From the NCBI GenBank assembly GCA_900128565.1, contig LT636224.1:1-12031 (forward strand): a DNA stretch of 12,031 nucleotides, read 5' to 3'. The translations under genes were made by a program, and so were the position numbers. Source of the DNA: Stramenopiles sp. TOSAG23-6 (lineage: Eukaryota > Sar). How positions within the stretch are numbered: the first letter of the stretch is position 1; each line of letters begins with the position of its first letter. Positions 5,479 through 12,031 of this stretch are shown here, piece by piece. The notes beneath the pieces were generated by a model. That model made no database searches. It was not told the origin of the DNA and saw nothing but the letters and a program-made list of their open reading frames with translations.

Positions 5479-5676
5479 ATGCCGAGGCTTAATCTCTCGG
5501 AGGAACAAGTTCGTGAAAACATGGAACGTTGGCATAATCTTCCTAGACTTACATTTAGTTTGACAAAGGCTCCCAACGACTTTAATGTGAGAGATGGTTC
5601 TTCTTACAAGGAAGGTGTAATCATGTATGCCGGGACGTTTGTGTGGCTTGCATTGCTTTTAACAATCATTGGTTTT
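5479..5676 (+). pseudogene. Left-arm copy of the small membrane-protein gene, cut at the palindrome junction
   Basis: The first 66 codons match the right-arm gene (6179-6553) exactly, through TIIGF in the membrane helix. The sequence then switches to unrelated intron-like spacer DNA. The fused frame would read on to a stop at about 5772 through a Lys-rich tail coded by an A run. The missing basic segment and the junction show that this copy is broken; if the junction is an artefact, the copy does not exist. Confidence 0.8.
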
Positions 5677-5724
5677 TGTGAAAATATTTCAGAAATTTTT
5701 TTAAAAAATTTTTTAAAATATTTT

Positions 5725-5746
5725 GTTAGGTATGAAATTTCGTACC
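5725..5746 (-). repeat. Palindromic TACCTAAC module, copy d
   Basis: In the minus direction this copy reads GGTACGAAATTTCATACCTAAC, a nearly perfect 18-bp palindrome, preceded by a T run. It lies in the putative intron after the spacer exon. Confidence 0.6.
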
Positions 5747-5796
5747 AAAAAAAAAAAAAAATAAAAAAATAATAAAATGATGAAAAATTTACGTAC

Positions 5797-5983
5797 ATAT
5801 CGAACAGTATCAAACAAAAATGTTGAACTGTCAATATTTGTACCTAAATTATCCATATTAAAGATCGCATCTTTATGAAGTTTTTCTACATTTTGGAACA
5901 ATCCTGTTACTATATCAGGGCTATTCTCTTGAGGTGTAGACTGTAGCATAGCTTTTGCTAATAATGCTTCAATATTTTCTAAA
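5797..5983 (-). CDS. Exon-like frame in the spacer
   Basis: On the minus strand an open frame reads LENIEALLAKAMLQS, then a helical, polar sequence ending in STFLFDTVRY, then a GTACGTAAAT donor-like site at 5796. A TTGAAAG acceptor-like site precedes it, after a T/A-rich stretch with palindromic modules. The composition is protein-like and unlike the flanking DNA. It follows the small membrane-protein gene on the same strand and could be its next exon, forming an extracellular or cytoplasmic helical domain. One phase-compatible joint exists, but its donor is poor, so the link is unproven. Its downstream intron runs into the fold-back junction. Confidence 0.45.
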
Positions 5984-6025
5984 CTTTCAAATAATGTGAA
6001 AAAATATTTTTTTTTTTTTTTTTTT

Positions 6026-6046
6026 TTAGGTACAGAATTTCGTATG
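6026..6046 (-). repeat. Palindromic TACCTAA module, copy e
   Basis: In the minus direction this copy reads CATACGAAATTCTGTACCTAA between T and A runs, just upstream of the spacer exon. Confidence 0.6.
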
Positions 6047-6083
6047 AAAAAAAAAAATTTTTTTTTTTTTTTTTTTTTTTTTT

Positions 6084-6103
6084 GTTAGGTATGAAATTTT
6101 GTA
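6084..6103 (-). repeat. Palindromic TACCTAAC module, copy f
   Basis: In the minus direction this copy reads TACAAAATTTCATACCTAAC, the same as copy c in the transporter intron, followed by an A run. Confidence 0.6.
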
Positions 6104-6114
6104 TTTTTTTTGTG

Positions 6115-6160
6115 GTTCAAAAAACACAAAAAAACACAAAAAAACAGGTTTTTTTTGAAC
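6115..6160. repeat. Hairpin after the small membrane-protein frame
   Basis: GTTCAAAAAA (6115-6124) is inverted as TTTTTTGAAC (6151-6160), around two AAAACACAAA units. It lies 19 bp past the stop of the 124-codon frame and may be intronic or 3' flanking structure. Confidence 0.5.
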
Positions 6161-6178
6161 AATTATAACAATTACGTC

Positions 6179-6553
6179 TTATTTGAAAACAATGTACAAT
6201 GTAAAAATAAATACATTATAAAAGAATGATGAAAACGTACAGAGATAACAACAACAATTCATCCTTTTTTTTTTTGTATTGTTGACATTTTGTTGTTGTC
6301 GATGGCAGCCAAGTTTTTTCCGTAACCATTTCGAATTTGATACTATGATCAACACAAAACCAATGATTGTTAAAAGCAATGCAAGCCACACAAACGTCCC
6401 GGCATACATGATTACACCTTCCTTGTAAGAAGAACCATCTCTCACATTAAAGTCGTTGGGAGCCTTTGTCAAACTAAATGTAAGTCTAGGAAGATTATGC
6501 CAACGTTCCATGTTTTCACGAACTTGTTCCTCCGAGAGATTAAGCCTCGGCAT
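6179..6553 (-). CDS. Small membrane-protein gene crossing the right arm/spacer border (first exon or whole gene)
   Basis: The frame starts at ATG 6553, after an in-frame upstream stop, and runs 124 residues. Residues 1-45 are soluble, with WHNLPRLTF and a SSYKEGV approach. A membrane helix follows (about 46-71), then a basic segment (WLRKKLGCHRQQQ). The last part (CCCYLCTFSS onward) may be intron read-through, since a GTACGT donor-like site lies within it, just after CCCYL. The N-terminal pattern (W...LPR...F, then Tyr and a long helix) faintly recalls tweety-like channel proteins, but I would not name it. Only 6356-6553 is duplicated; 6179-6355 is unique. Confidence 0.6.
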   Translation of the reverse strand: MPRLNLSEEQVRENMERWHNLPRLTFSLTKAPNDFNVRDGSSYKEGVIMYAGTFVWLALLLTIIGFVLIIVSNSKWLRKKLGCHRQQQNVNNTKKKRMNCCCYLCTFSSFFYNVFIFTLYIVFK

Positions 6554-7001
6554 TGTACTTTTTTGAAAATTGTGTGTGGTAACTCAATAATACAGTTTGT
6601 ATTTGATAGTATTGTCAACACGCATATATTGACTATGATTTGACTAGAAAGAATTTCAATAGTACTTTTCAAAAATTTTACTTTGTATGATGTCAGCACC
6701 GTTGGAAGCAGTTCTACAATATTGCTGTATTGTGATGAAAACACTGAAATAAGCCAGTATAGAAATAGTATAGTAAACAATAATATGTTGTGCGAGATAT
6801 TGACGCTATGTAAGTACTCTGTTTACTTTAAAAAAAGAAAGAAACAGTGAGAGAAGAGAGAGAGAGAGAGAAGAAGACGGCGGTCAACTTCGACTTGGTT
6901 CAACGAGTCACAATTTTAATGATTTTTTGATTTTTTATACGATTACCTTCAAAAAAAAACCCTAACCCTAAGTATACCAAATTGGAAAAAAAAAAAATAA
7001 G

Positions 7002-7132
7002 TACTGTATTTTATTTATCCTAGATCTATTATGATGATTTTACTCACTAAAACTCACTAAAATGTATTCCAGATTTACTCATTTCATTTTAGTGAGTAAA
7101 ATCACCATCTATAGAATAAATAAAATACAGTA
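7002..7132. mobile_element. TA-flanked foldback element, mirror copy
   Basis: This is the mirror of 4900-5030. Confidence 0.5.
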
Positions 7133-7285
7133 TGTAAACAGAAGCGGAATACTAAGCAAAATTTACTCTTGCAAACATTTCATAAGCATGTTTTCAAACA
7201 AATACTACTACTTAATATTAAACACATTGTACAAATACCCCAAATAAAAAATAAAATCTTTGTTATAGATAATCAATTTTATATT

Positions 7286-8278
7286 TTAAGATAGAAATGT
7301 AAGTCTTTGTTGAAGATAGTCAATTTTATCTTCAACTTTTTGTAGTTGAATTTCATTTTTTTCTAACAGAATTCTTTGATTTACCTTTTCAATTTCATGT
7401 TTGACCTTCAAAATTTGTTCATCATATTGAGAATTGTCAATCTCTCTAAAACGTGTCGCATCTTGATTTACATTATTCTCGGCAATATCTTCTACGTCGG
7501 TGGTATACACGTCATTCTTTTCAAACGCTAATTCCTTAGGTACAACAGTATTGGTACTAACATCTTTTTCTTTATCATATTCTTTTTTACCATATTCTTT
7601 TTTAACATGTTTTTCTTTACCATATTCTTTTTTACCATATTCTTTTTTAACATCTTTTTCTTTACCATATTCTTTTTTAACATCTGTTTCTTTCCCATAT
7701 TCTTTTTTAACATCTTTTTCTTTACCATATTCTTTTTTAACATCTTCTTTTTTAACATCTTTTTCTTTCCCATTTTCTTTTTTAACATCTTTTTCTTTAA
7801 CATATTCTTTGTTTCGAAATCTTGGATTACCAGTATCAGCGTTGTTCAATATATTATTATTATAACTACTTTTATCTAATTCTTTTTTAACACCCTTGAT
7901 ACTATCATTGATATGCTCTTCATATTTTGTTTCGTTTTGTACATTTTTGGACAAAGCCCTATCGGTCTCTTTATTATCCTTACTTTGAGTACCAGTTTTT
8001 CTATCAGTACTTGTGTCGAAAGTGTTTCCATGATATACTTGCTGATACTTTTGCTTTTCATTTGTCACATATGCTGTACGTGCAACTGCAATACACTGTT
8101 CTCTACACGGGGATGCGTTCGATAGTGTGCAATCACAGACATATACGTTAGCCTGCATTTTATTACCTATATTTCTCTTCAAACAATTTGTTATTTTAAA
8201 TAACGAAATAAAATATACTAATATAAGCCATTTTATTCTATATGTTTGTTTTGCCATCGTACAATATCGAATCAACAT
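7286..8278 (-). CDS. Secreted Lys/Glu-repeat protein, mirror copy
   Basis: This is the mirror of 3754-4746, with ATG at 8278 (alternative at 8257) and stop ending at 7286. The signal peptide, cysteine cluster, ten-residue units and coiled coil are the same. Confidence 0.75.
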   Translation of the reverse strand: MLIRYCTMAKQTYRIKWLILVYFISLFKITNCLKRNIGNKMQANVYVCDCTLSNASPCREQCIAVARTAYVTNEKQKYQQVYHGNTFDTSTDRKTGTQSKDNKETDRALSKNVQNETKYEEHINDSIKGVKKELDKSSYNNNILNNADTGNPRFRNKEYVKEKDVKKENGKEKDVKKEDVKKEYGKEKDVKKEYGKETDVKKEYGKEKDVKKEYGKKEYGKEKHVKKEYGKKEYDKEKDVSTNTVVPKELAFEKNDVYTTDVEDIAENNVNQDATRFREIDNSQYDEQILKVKHEIEKVNQRILLEKNEIQLQKVEDKIDYLQQRLTFLS

Positions 8279-8435
8279 CTAAACAAAACAATACGGCGTT
8301 CAAACTGTAAAAGATGATCCAAAAAAACAAAAACAGTATCTTTCTTTTTGAGATTTTCAATTTTTTTTGTCTTTAAAAAAAACACGAAATACAAATCGAA
8401 ATACAAATTTATTTAATTTCTATTTCTTTAAATGT

Positions 8436-8638
8436 TTAATTAGCAGCAAAGATACGTGCTTCTTCTTTCTGTTCTTTTGTCAAGACGTTCACATCTCAGC
8501 ACCAGCTTCAAGAAGTAGTTGAACTACTGAGGTATTACCATTCTCTGAAGCAACACGCAATGGGGTCCAATTGGTCTGATCATGGGGACAACCCTTATTA
8601 ACATTAGCACCTTTTTTGATAAGTTTTGCAACGATGGA
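8436..8638 (-). pseudogene. Ankyrin-repeat remnant, mirror copy
   Basis: This is the mirror of 3394-3596, with the frame break at 8492-8494. Sharing the identical lesion, it adds no independent evidence. Confidence 0.65.
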
Positions 8639-8657
8639 ACTTGATTTATATATAACC

Positions 8658-8696
8658 CAATAAAATATTATATGCAATAGCTACAATATTTTATTG
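8658..8696. promoter_or_regulatory. Palindromic polyadenylation signal, mirror copy
   Basis: This is the mirror of 3336-3374. Confidence 0.55.
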
Positions 8697-8751
8697 TGTC
8701 ACAACTTCCACAACAGTGGGTAGCTGAACACAATGTTGCTGGGTAGGTGGA

Positions 8752-8808
8752 GGCCTACTGGTAAGTCTTGGGCTTACTGGTAAGTCTTGGGCTTACTGGT
8801 AAGTCTTG
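8752..8808. repeat. Three 19-bp tandem repeats, mirror copy
   Basis: This is the mirror of 3224-3280. Confidence 0.9.
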
Positions 8809-9451
8809 AGCATACTATGACACCAAAGTATCCTAAACTTCCAATGCAAATACACACAGTACACAGTGGCAAACCAATAGCCAAAAGAAGTATCCACCAA
8901 GAGGGAAAATTTGTATCGTCTATATCGTCGGCGTGCGCGTGCCATGGTAGGCATGTTTTGTCTATCGATGTAGCTTCTTCTTTTTCGCACCAATCTGAAA
9001 GACACTCGTGGTCGTCTTTGCAGACTTTAGTCAACTCAAGCCTCTTGGTGCACACTTTATTCGCTGAGCAATATTCCTCATCACTACAGTCTGAATGGGC
9101 AGTACACGTCGCAGCTTTCGCTGCTTCTGCTTGTATTTCTGCTTCTGCCAATTCTTTTGCTGCCTTTGCTTCTTCTGCTGCTGCTTTTGCGTCTGCCTCC
9201 GCTTTTGCTGCTACTTTTGCGTTTGCGTCTGCTTGTGCACCACCATGACCGTGACCGCCGGTAACATTTCCCTGTAATTGTGTTACTGGTGCTGGTGGTT
9301 GTTGTTCTGGTGGAGATGCTAGTTGTTGTGTTGGTGGAGATGCTGGTGGTGTTAGTGGTTGTTGTGGTTGAGATTGTGGTGCTGCAAACGAAAAATAGCT
9401 TATCGTAATAAGCATAATACTTGAAAGACACTTCTTGATACTCATAGTCAT
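8774..9451 (-). CDS. Secreted/type I membrane eight-cysteine protein, mirror copy
   Basis: This is the mirror of 2581-3258, with its ATG at 9451 and stop ending at 8774. The signal peptide, Pro/Gln linker, Ala-rich helix, eight cysteines and membrane helix are the same. The shadow frames on both strands here arise from the repetitive Ala/Pro codons. Confidence 0.8.
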   Translation of the reverse strand: MTMSIKKCLSSIMLITISYFSFAAPQSQPQQPLTPPASPPTQQLASPPEQQPPAPVTQLQGNVTGGHGHGGAQADANAKVAAKAEADAKAAAEEAKAAKELAEAEIQAEAAKAATCTAHSDCSDEEYCSANKVCTKRLELTKVCKDDHECLSDWCEKEEATSIDKTCLPWHAHADDIDDTNFPSWWILLLAIGLPLCTVCICIGSLGYFGVIVCSRLTSKPKTYQ

Positions 9452-9702
9452 TTTCTTTTTTTTGGTGCTTACAACTAATTTAGGACGAATGTATTTTACA
9501 TTACGATTATAACGTACGTATCCAAATTCCAATTCCAATTAATTCACACAGAGCACCTGTAGCCGTATTTTACAAAATTCAGAATTTAAAATCTTGAAAA
9601 AAAAATTTAACGGCAGAATTTCAAATTTCAAATCTAAAATTCTAAATCTCAAAAAAAAAAAAAAAAAGACTATAAATACGAAAGCGTATAATATTATAGG
9701 CC

Positions 9703-9714
9703 AAAAAAACAAAA
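9703..9714 (-). terminator. RNA polymerase III terminator, mirror copy
   Basis: These are the mirror T runs after the minus-strand tRNA-Lys. Confidence 0.85.
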
Positions 9715-9787
9715 CACCCACCGTGGGGCTCGAACCCACGACCACCAGATTAAGAGTCTGGCGCTCTGCCAACTGAGCTAGACGGGT
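9715..9787 (-). tRNA. tRNA-Lys(CUU), mirror copy
   Basis: This is the mirror of 2245-2317, with the anticodon at 9752-9754. Structure and flanking T runs are the same. Confidence 0.97.
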
Positions 9788-9857
9788 CACGGCGACTGAG
9801 TTGCAAAGAACAATCCATCAATCGAACACGAAATCTACACGGTCTAAATGTACGTAC

Positions 9858-9961
9858 AGCAAAAGCAACAAAAGCAACAAAAGCAAAAGCAACAAAAGCA
9901 AAAGCAACAAAACCAAAAGCAACAAAAGCAAAAGCAACAAAAGCAAAAGCAAAAGCAAAAA
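9858..9961. repeat. TTTGCT-type microsatellite, mirror copy
   Basis: This is the mirror of 2071-2174, reading as AAAGCAACA units on the plus strand. Confidence 0.9.
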
Positions 9962-10113
9962 AGGACAAAAAAAATTGTAGATATTTTTTGTATTTCGTGT
10001 GTACTTGTAGATATTTTTTGTATTTCGTGTGTATTCCAGATATGAAATATTATTTTTTAATTTTATCAAGATTAAAAAAGTTATAATAAAAACAGTACAA
10101 AGAATTTTATATA

Positions 10114-10181
10114 GTAGATGGTATAGTGGTCTAATGGGTGAGATTTGGAATCCATCACCTGGTAAACGCATGTCATCTGAG
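10114..10181 (+). tRNA. tRNA-like unit, mirror copy
   Basis: This is the mirror of 1851-1918. The A box is at 10119-10129 and the T5 run at 10184-10188. Confidence 0.3.
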
Positions 10182-10365
10182 CATTTTTAAGAGTAAGCTT
10201 TATAATTTTGAATTTATTGAATTTATTAATTTAATATATAGGAGATTTAAATTTCGGGGTTTATTTATTATCGAAGCATCGGTCATTCAAGGTTTCGGTA
10301 TCGATTCATTGAAATTGTAGAAAGTTCAATAAAAATCTTAAAATCTTTACTAGACATAGCTTGAA

Positions 10366-10482
10366 AACACTTTTTTCAGTGAGAGGACAAACATCATTGT
10401 CGCAAGAAACGTTTTCAGCGAAACAACAAACATCTTTGTCACAAGAAACTTTTTCAGTGAGAGAATAAACATCATTGTCACA
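10366..10482. repeat. Three 39-bp tandem repeats, mirror copy
   Basis: This is the mirror of 1550-1666. It ends 17 bases before the transporter ATG at 10500. Confidence 0.6.
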
Positions 10483-10499
10483 AAAGCATATCATTGATT

Positions 10500-11435
10500 A
10501 TGTTTGGTCATCAAAAAGAGAAAAAAGTGCTACCGGAATCTACTGGCAAAAATATATGTTGTGGTGGATGTTCACAAATATTTTTTTCCGCTTCTGGTAC
10601 TTCAAAAAGATGCCCAGAATGTCGCGCAAGGTATGCTACAGCATGTACACTTTCAGAAGCCACAAAGTTGAAGAGTAAAACAAAGATTGCAGGTTTGGAA
10701 TTATTTGTTGATGAAGATGAGTTTGCTCATCGTGCCGAACTAGCTGCTCGTTTGAATATGACACCTGAAGGCATCATTGGCCACATACTTAAAGTTATGC
10801 TAGGTTGGGCTGTATGTATTTCAGTATCTCTCCCTTGCATTACAGAATACTTATATTACTATGTCAAGGACGAACCAGTGGAAATTGCGTGGTTCATGGC
10901 ATACCGATTCATTCCAGGGTCAATTCTATCTATATACTTTTACCCATTTTTAGGTAGACTTAGTGATCGTAACTTATCCTCACCCTAATGAAACCTAATG
11001 AAACCTAATGAACACGAATGAACACGAATGAGTTGTTCATCTGGTTATCTACACTATTTTTTTCACAGAGAGTTCTATATGTTCTATATCTAACCAAAAA
11101 AAAACTACTTTTTTGACATATTACCAAATGAATAGGCGTAGGACGTCGTCAATTGTTAGTATTATCACAATGGTGTGGTGTCTTGGCTGTTTCAATTTGG
11201 GTATATATGTTTTCATGATTCATTTCAATTTCGATTACCTAACCCTAATAGTAGGTTTTTTTTTTACAAAATTTCATACCTAACTGTAGAAAAAAATTGA
11301 ATTTTAAATATTTTCNAAACATATATATTTCCCATCAATACCGTCAATATATATTGCATCACTTCTTGGTTCTTTGTGCTACTTCAGTGTTCCATTAACT
11401 CGGTCAATGTTGAGAGATATCCTTCCACGAAAAAT
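10500..11435 (+). CDS. MFS transporter, mirror copy (exons 1-3)
   Basis: This is the mirror of 597-1532. Exon 1 is 10500-10968, intron 1 is 10969-11135, exon 2 is 11136-11200 and exon 3 is about 11317-11435. Exon phases agree: exon 1 ends after one base of an Arg codon and exon 2 supplies the other two. Exon 2 ends on a codon boundary, and the exon 3 frame opens exactly after the undetermined base at 11316. The 39-bp repeats at 10366-10482 lie just upstream of the ATG, and the foldback element 11463-11601 lies in the putative third intron. Nothing in this copy differs from the left one as far as I compared them, so it may not be an independent gene. Confidence 0.75.
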
Positions 11436-11462
11436 GTACGTTGTTTACACCCTACCCCTAAC

Positions 11463-11601
11463 TAGTGCTGTACGTATCTTTGGATTCCGTACCAATTTTT
11501 TGTACTTTTTTTTTTTTAAAGGTTTTTTAGGTTTTTTAGTTTTTTTAGGTTTTTTAGGTATGAAAAAAATGGTACGGAATCCAAAGATACGTAGAACACT
11601 A
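11463..11601. mobile_element. MITE-like foldback element, mirror copy
   Basis: This is the mirror of 431-569, flanked by CCCTAAC at 11456-11462 and 11603-11609. Confidence 0.7.
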
Positions 11602-11614
11602 ACCCTAACTTTAG

Positions 11615-11714
11615 GCGAAAAACAAACAATATATTTTTCTTTTAAATGAATTTCATTTCTAAACGTGATTGAATTTGATATATTCTTGTTGATTGTATGT
11701 GGGATGATAATGAT
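11615..11714 (+). CDS. Candidate fourth MFS exon, mirror copy
   Basis: This is the mirror of 318-417, with the acceptor AG at 11613-11614, the in-frame TGA at 11647-11649 and the donor-like GTATAT from 11715. The same doubts about phase and the stop apply. Confidence 0.22.
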
Positions 11715-11806
11715 GTATATTTTATTTTTTTTTTTAACAAAAAAATCGATTTTTTTTTTTTTGAAAATTTTGTACCTAAACCTAAAAGATTTTTTTTTTT
11801 TAATAT

Positions 11807-11959
11807 TTACCCAAAAAACATGGGGGTATATCAACAATATTGTCAACTTTAACACTACATACGTTTTTAGTATCAATTATTTCTGGATTTACAGCAGTTA
11901 TTGTTTTATTATTATTTGGTAATGAGTATGCACGTTTTATTTTTTTTCAATTTTTTACC
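11807..11959 (+). CDS. Candidate further MFS exon, mirror copy
   Basis: This is the mirror of 73-225. The acceptor-like AG is at 11869-11870, and the open frame closes at TAA 11960-11962. The gene, if it continues, leaves the window at this end. Confidence 0.28.
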
Positions 11960-12031
11960 TAAATTTTTTTTATAGTAAATTTTGTACCTAACAAATTTTT
12001 TTAGATTTTTTTTGAAATATTTTTCCAAAAT

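Larger units (their letters stand above)
1..5676. repeat. Left arm of window-long inverted repeat
   Basis: Every open frame and landmark in this arm recurs on the opposite strand at 12032 minus its coordinate, and the first bases of the window are the reverse complement of the last. Homology ends at the sequence GGTTTT at 5671-5676. The next base here is T, whereas the other arm continues with GTGTTG. The undetermined base at 716 is mirrored at 11316. No mismatch was found in the places I compared, but I did not align all 5676 bases. It may be a true palindrome or one assembled sequence reported twice. Confidence 0.97.
5677..6355. other. Unique central spacer of the palindrome
   Basis: This 679-bp stretch is the only non-mirrored part of the window. 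On the minus strand it holds the 3' part of a small membrane-protein gene (6179-6355) and then an exon-like open frame (5797-5983). Three copies of a palindromic TTAGGTA-type module, long A and T runs (one T run near 6055-6083) and a short hairpin (6115-6160) fill the rest. Its contents look like ordinary gene and intron sequence, not an origin or telomere-resolution site. Confidence 0.9.
6356..12031. repeat. Right arm of window-long inverted repeat
   Basis: This is the reverse complement of 1-5676. Unlike the left arm it is continuous with the spacer through an unbroken gene (6179-6553), so this side probably keeps the original chromosomal arrangement. Ending exactly at the window edge on both sides is what one expects if the window is a whole contig whose two flanks are the same assembly path. 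Confidence 0.97.

Noticed and set aside
5252-5563. 103-codon plus frame overlapping the membrane-protein start
   Set aside because: It has no ATG, overlaps a better supported frame and has no recognisable motif. An exon between a TTTCAG and a GTACAA site remains possible but unsupported.
5677-6355. Hairpin telomere, replication origin or resolution site at the palindrome centre
   Set aside because: The spacer is ordinary exon and intron sequence continuous with the right arm, and shows no origin-like or telomere-like array.

Overview
The window is an AT-rich piece of a eukaryotic nuclear genome, most likely a protist or an early-branching fungus. I cannot place it more precisely. The evidence is a tRNA-Lys(CUU) without encoded CCA that is followed by Pol III-type T runs, a GT-AG intron whose removal rebuilds a transporter motif, AATAAA signals, an ankyrin remnant, foldback elements resembling MITEs, and abundant micro- and minisatellites with long A/T runs.

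Its dominant property is large scale. The whole window is one inverted repeat: bases 1-5676 recur in reverse complement as 6356-12031, around a unique 679-bp spacer (5677-6355). The arms appear identical, and even the single undetermined base is mirrored (716 and 11316). The window therefore holds one arm's worth of genes listed twice plus a small centre. The mirrored N suggests that both arms come from one consensus, so this may be a graph, amplification or fold-back artefact as readily as a real palindrome.

Left arm, from the outside inwards. (1) A minus-strand, multi-exon major facilitator transporter (597-1532, perhaps extending to about 73) with an N-terminal Cys4 zinc-ribbon-like segment; its putative third intron carries a 139-bp foldback element with a 7-bp target duplication. 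(2) Three 39-bp repeats, a tRNA-like unit (minus), a 30-bp duplication, a TTTGCT-type microsatellite and tRNA-Lys (plus). (3) A plus-strand gene for a secreted or type I membrane protein with a Pro/Gln linker, an Ala-rich helix, an eight-cysteine domain and one transmembrane helix; its 3' end has a frame-changing 19-bp triplication. (4) A frameshifted ankyrin remnant. (5) A plus-strand gene for a secreted Lys/Glu-repeat protein with a C-terminal coiled coil. (6) A TA-flanked foldback element, short TTAGGG copies and a CT microsatellite. (7) The 5' part of a small membrane-protein gene, cut at the arm/spacer junction.

In the right arm everything is mirrored, but there the last gene is not cut: it runs from 6553 into the spacer, followed on the same strand by another exon-like frame (5797-5983). 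The right arm plus spacer is therefore the continuous ancestral configuration, and the fold-back junction is at about 5676/5677. Six copies of a short palindromic module, all oriented with the minus-strand genes and lying in apparent introns, suggest an introner-like intron family. No shared pathway links the genes; the transporter and the three other membrane or secreted proteins suggest only a surface-related set.
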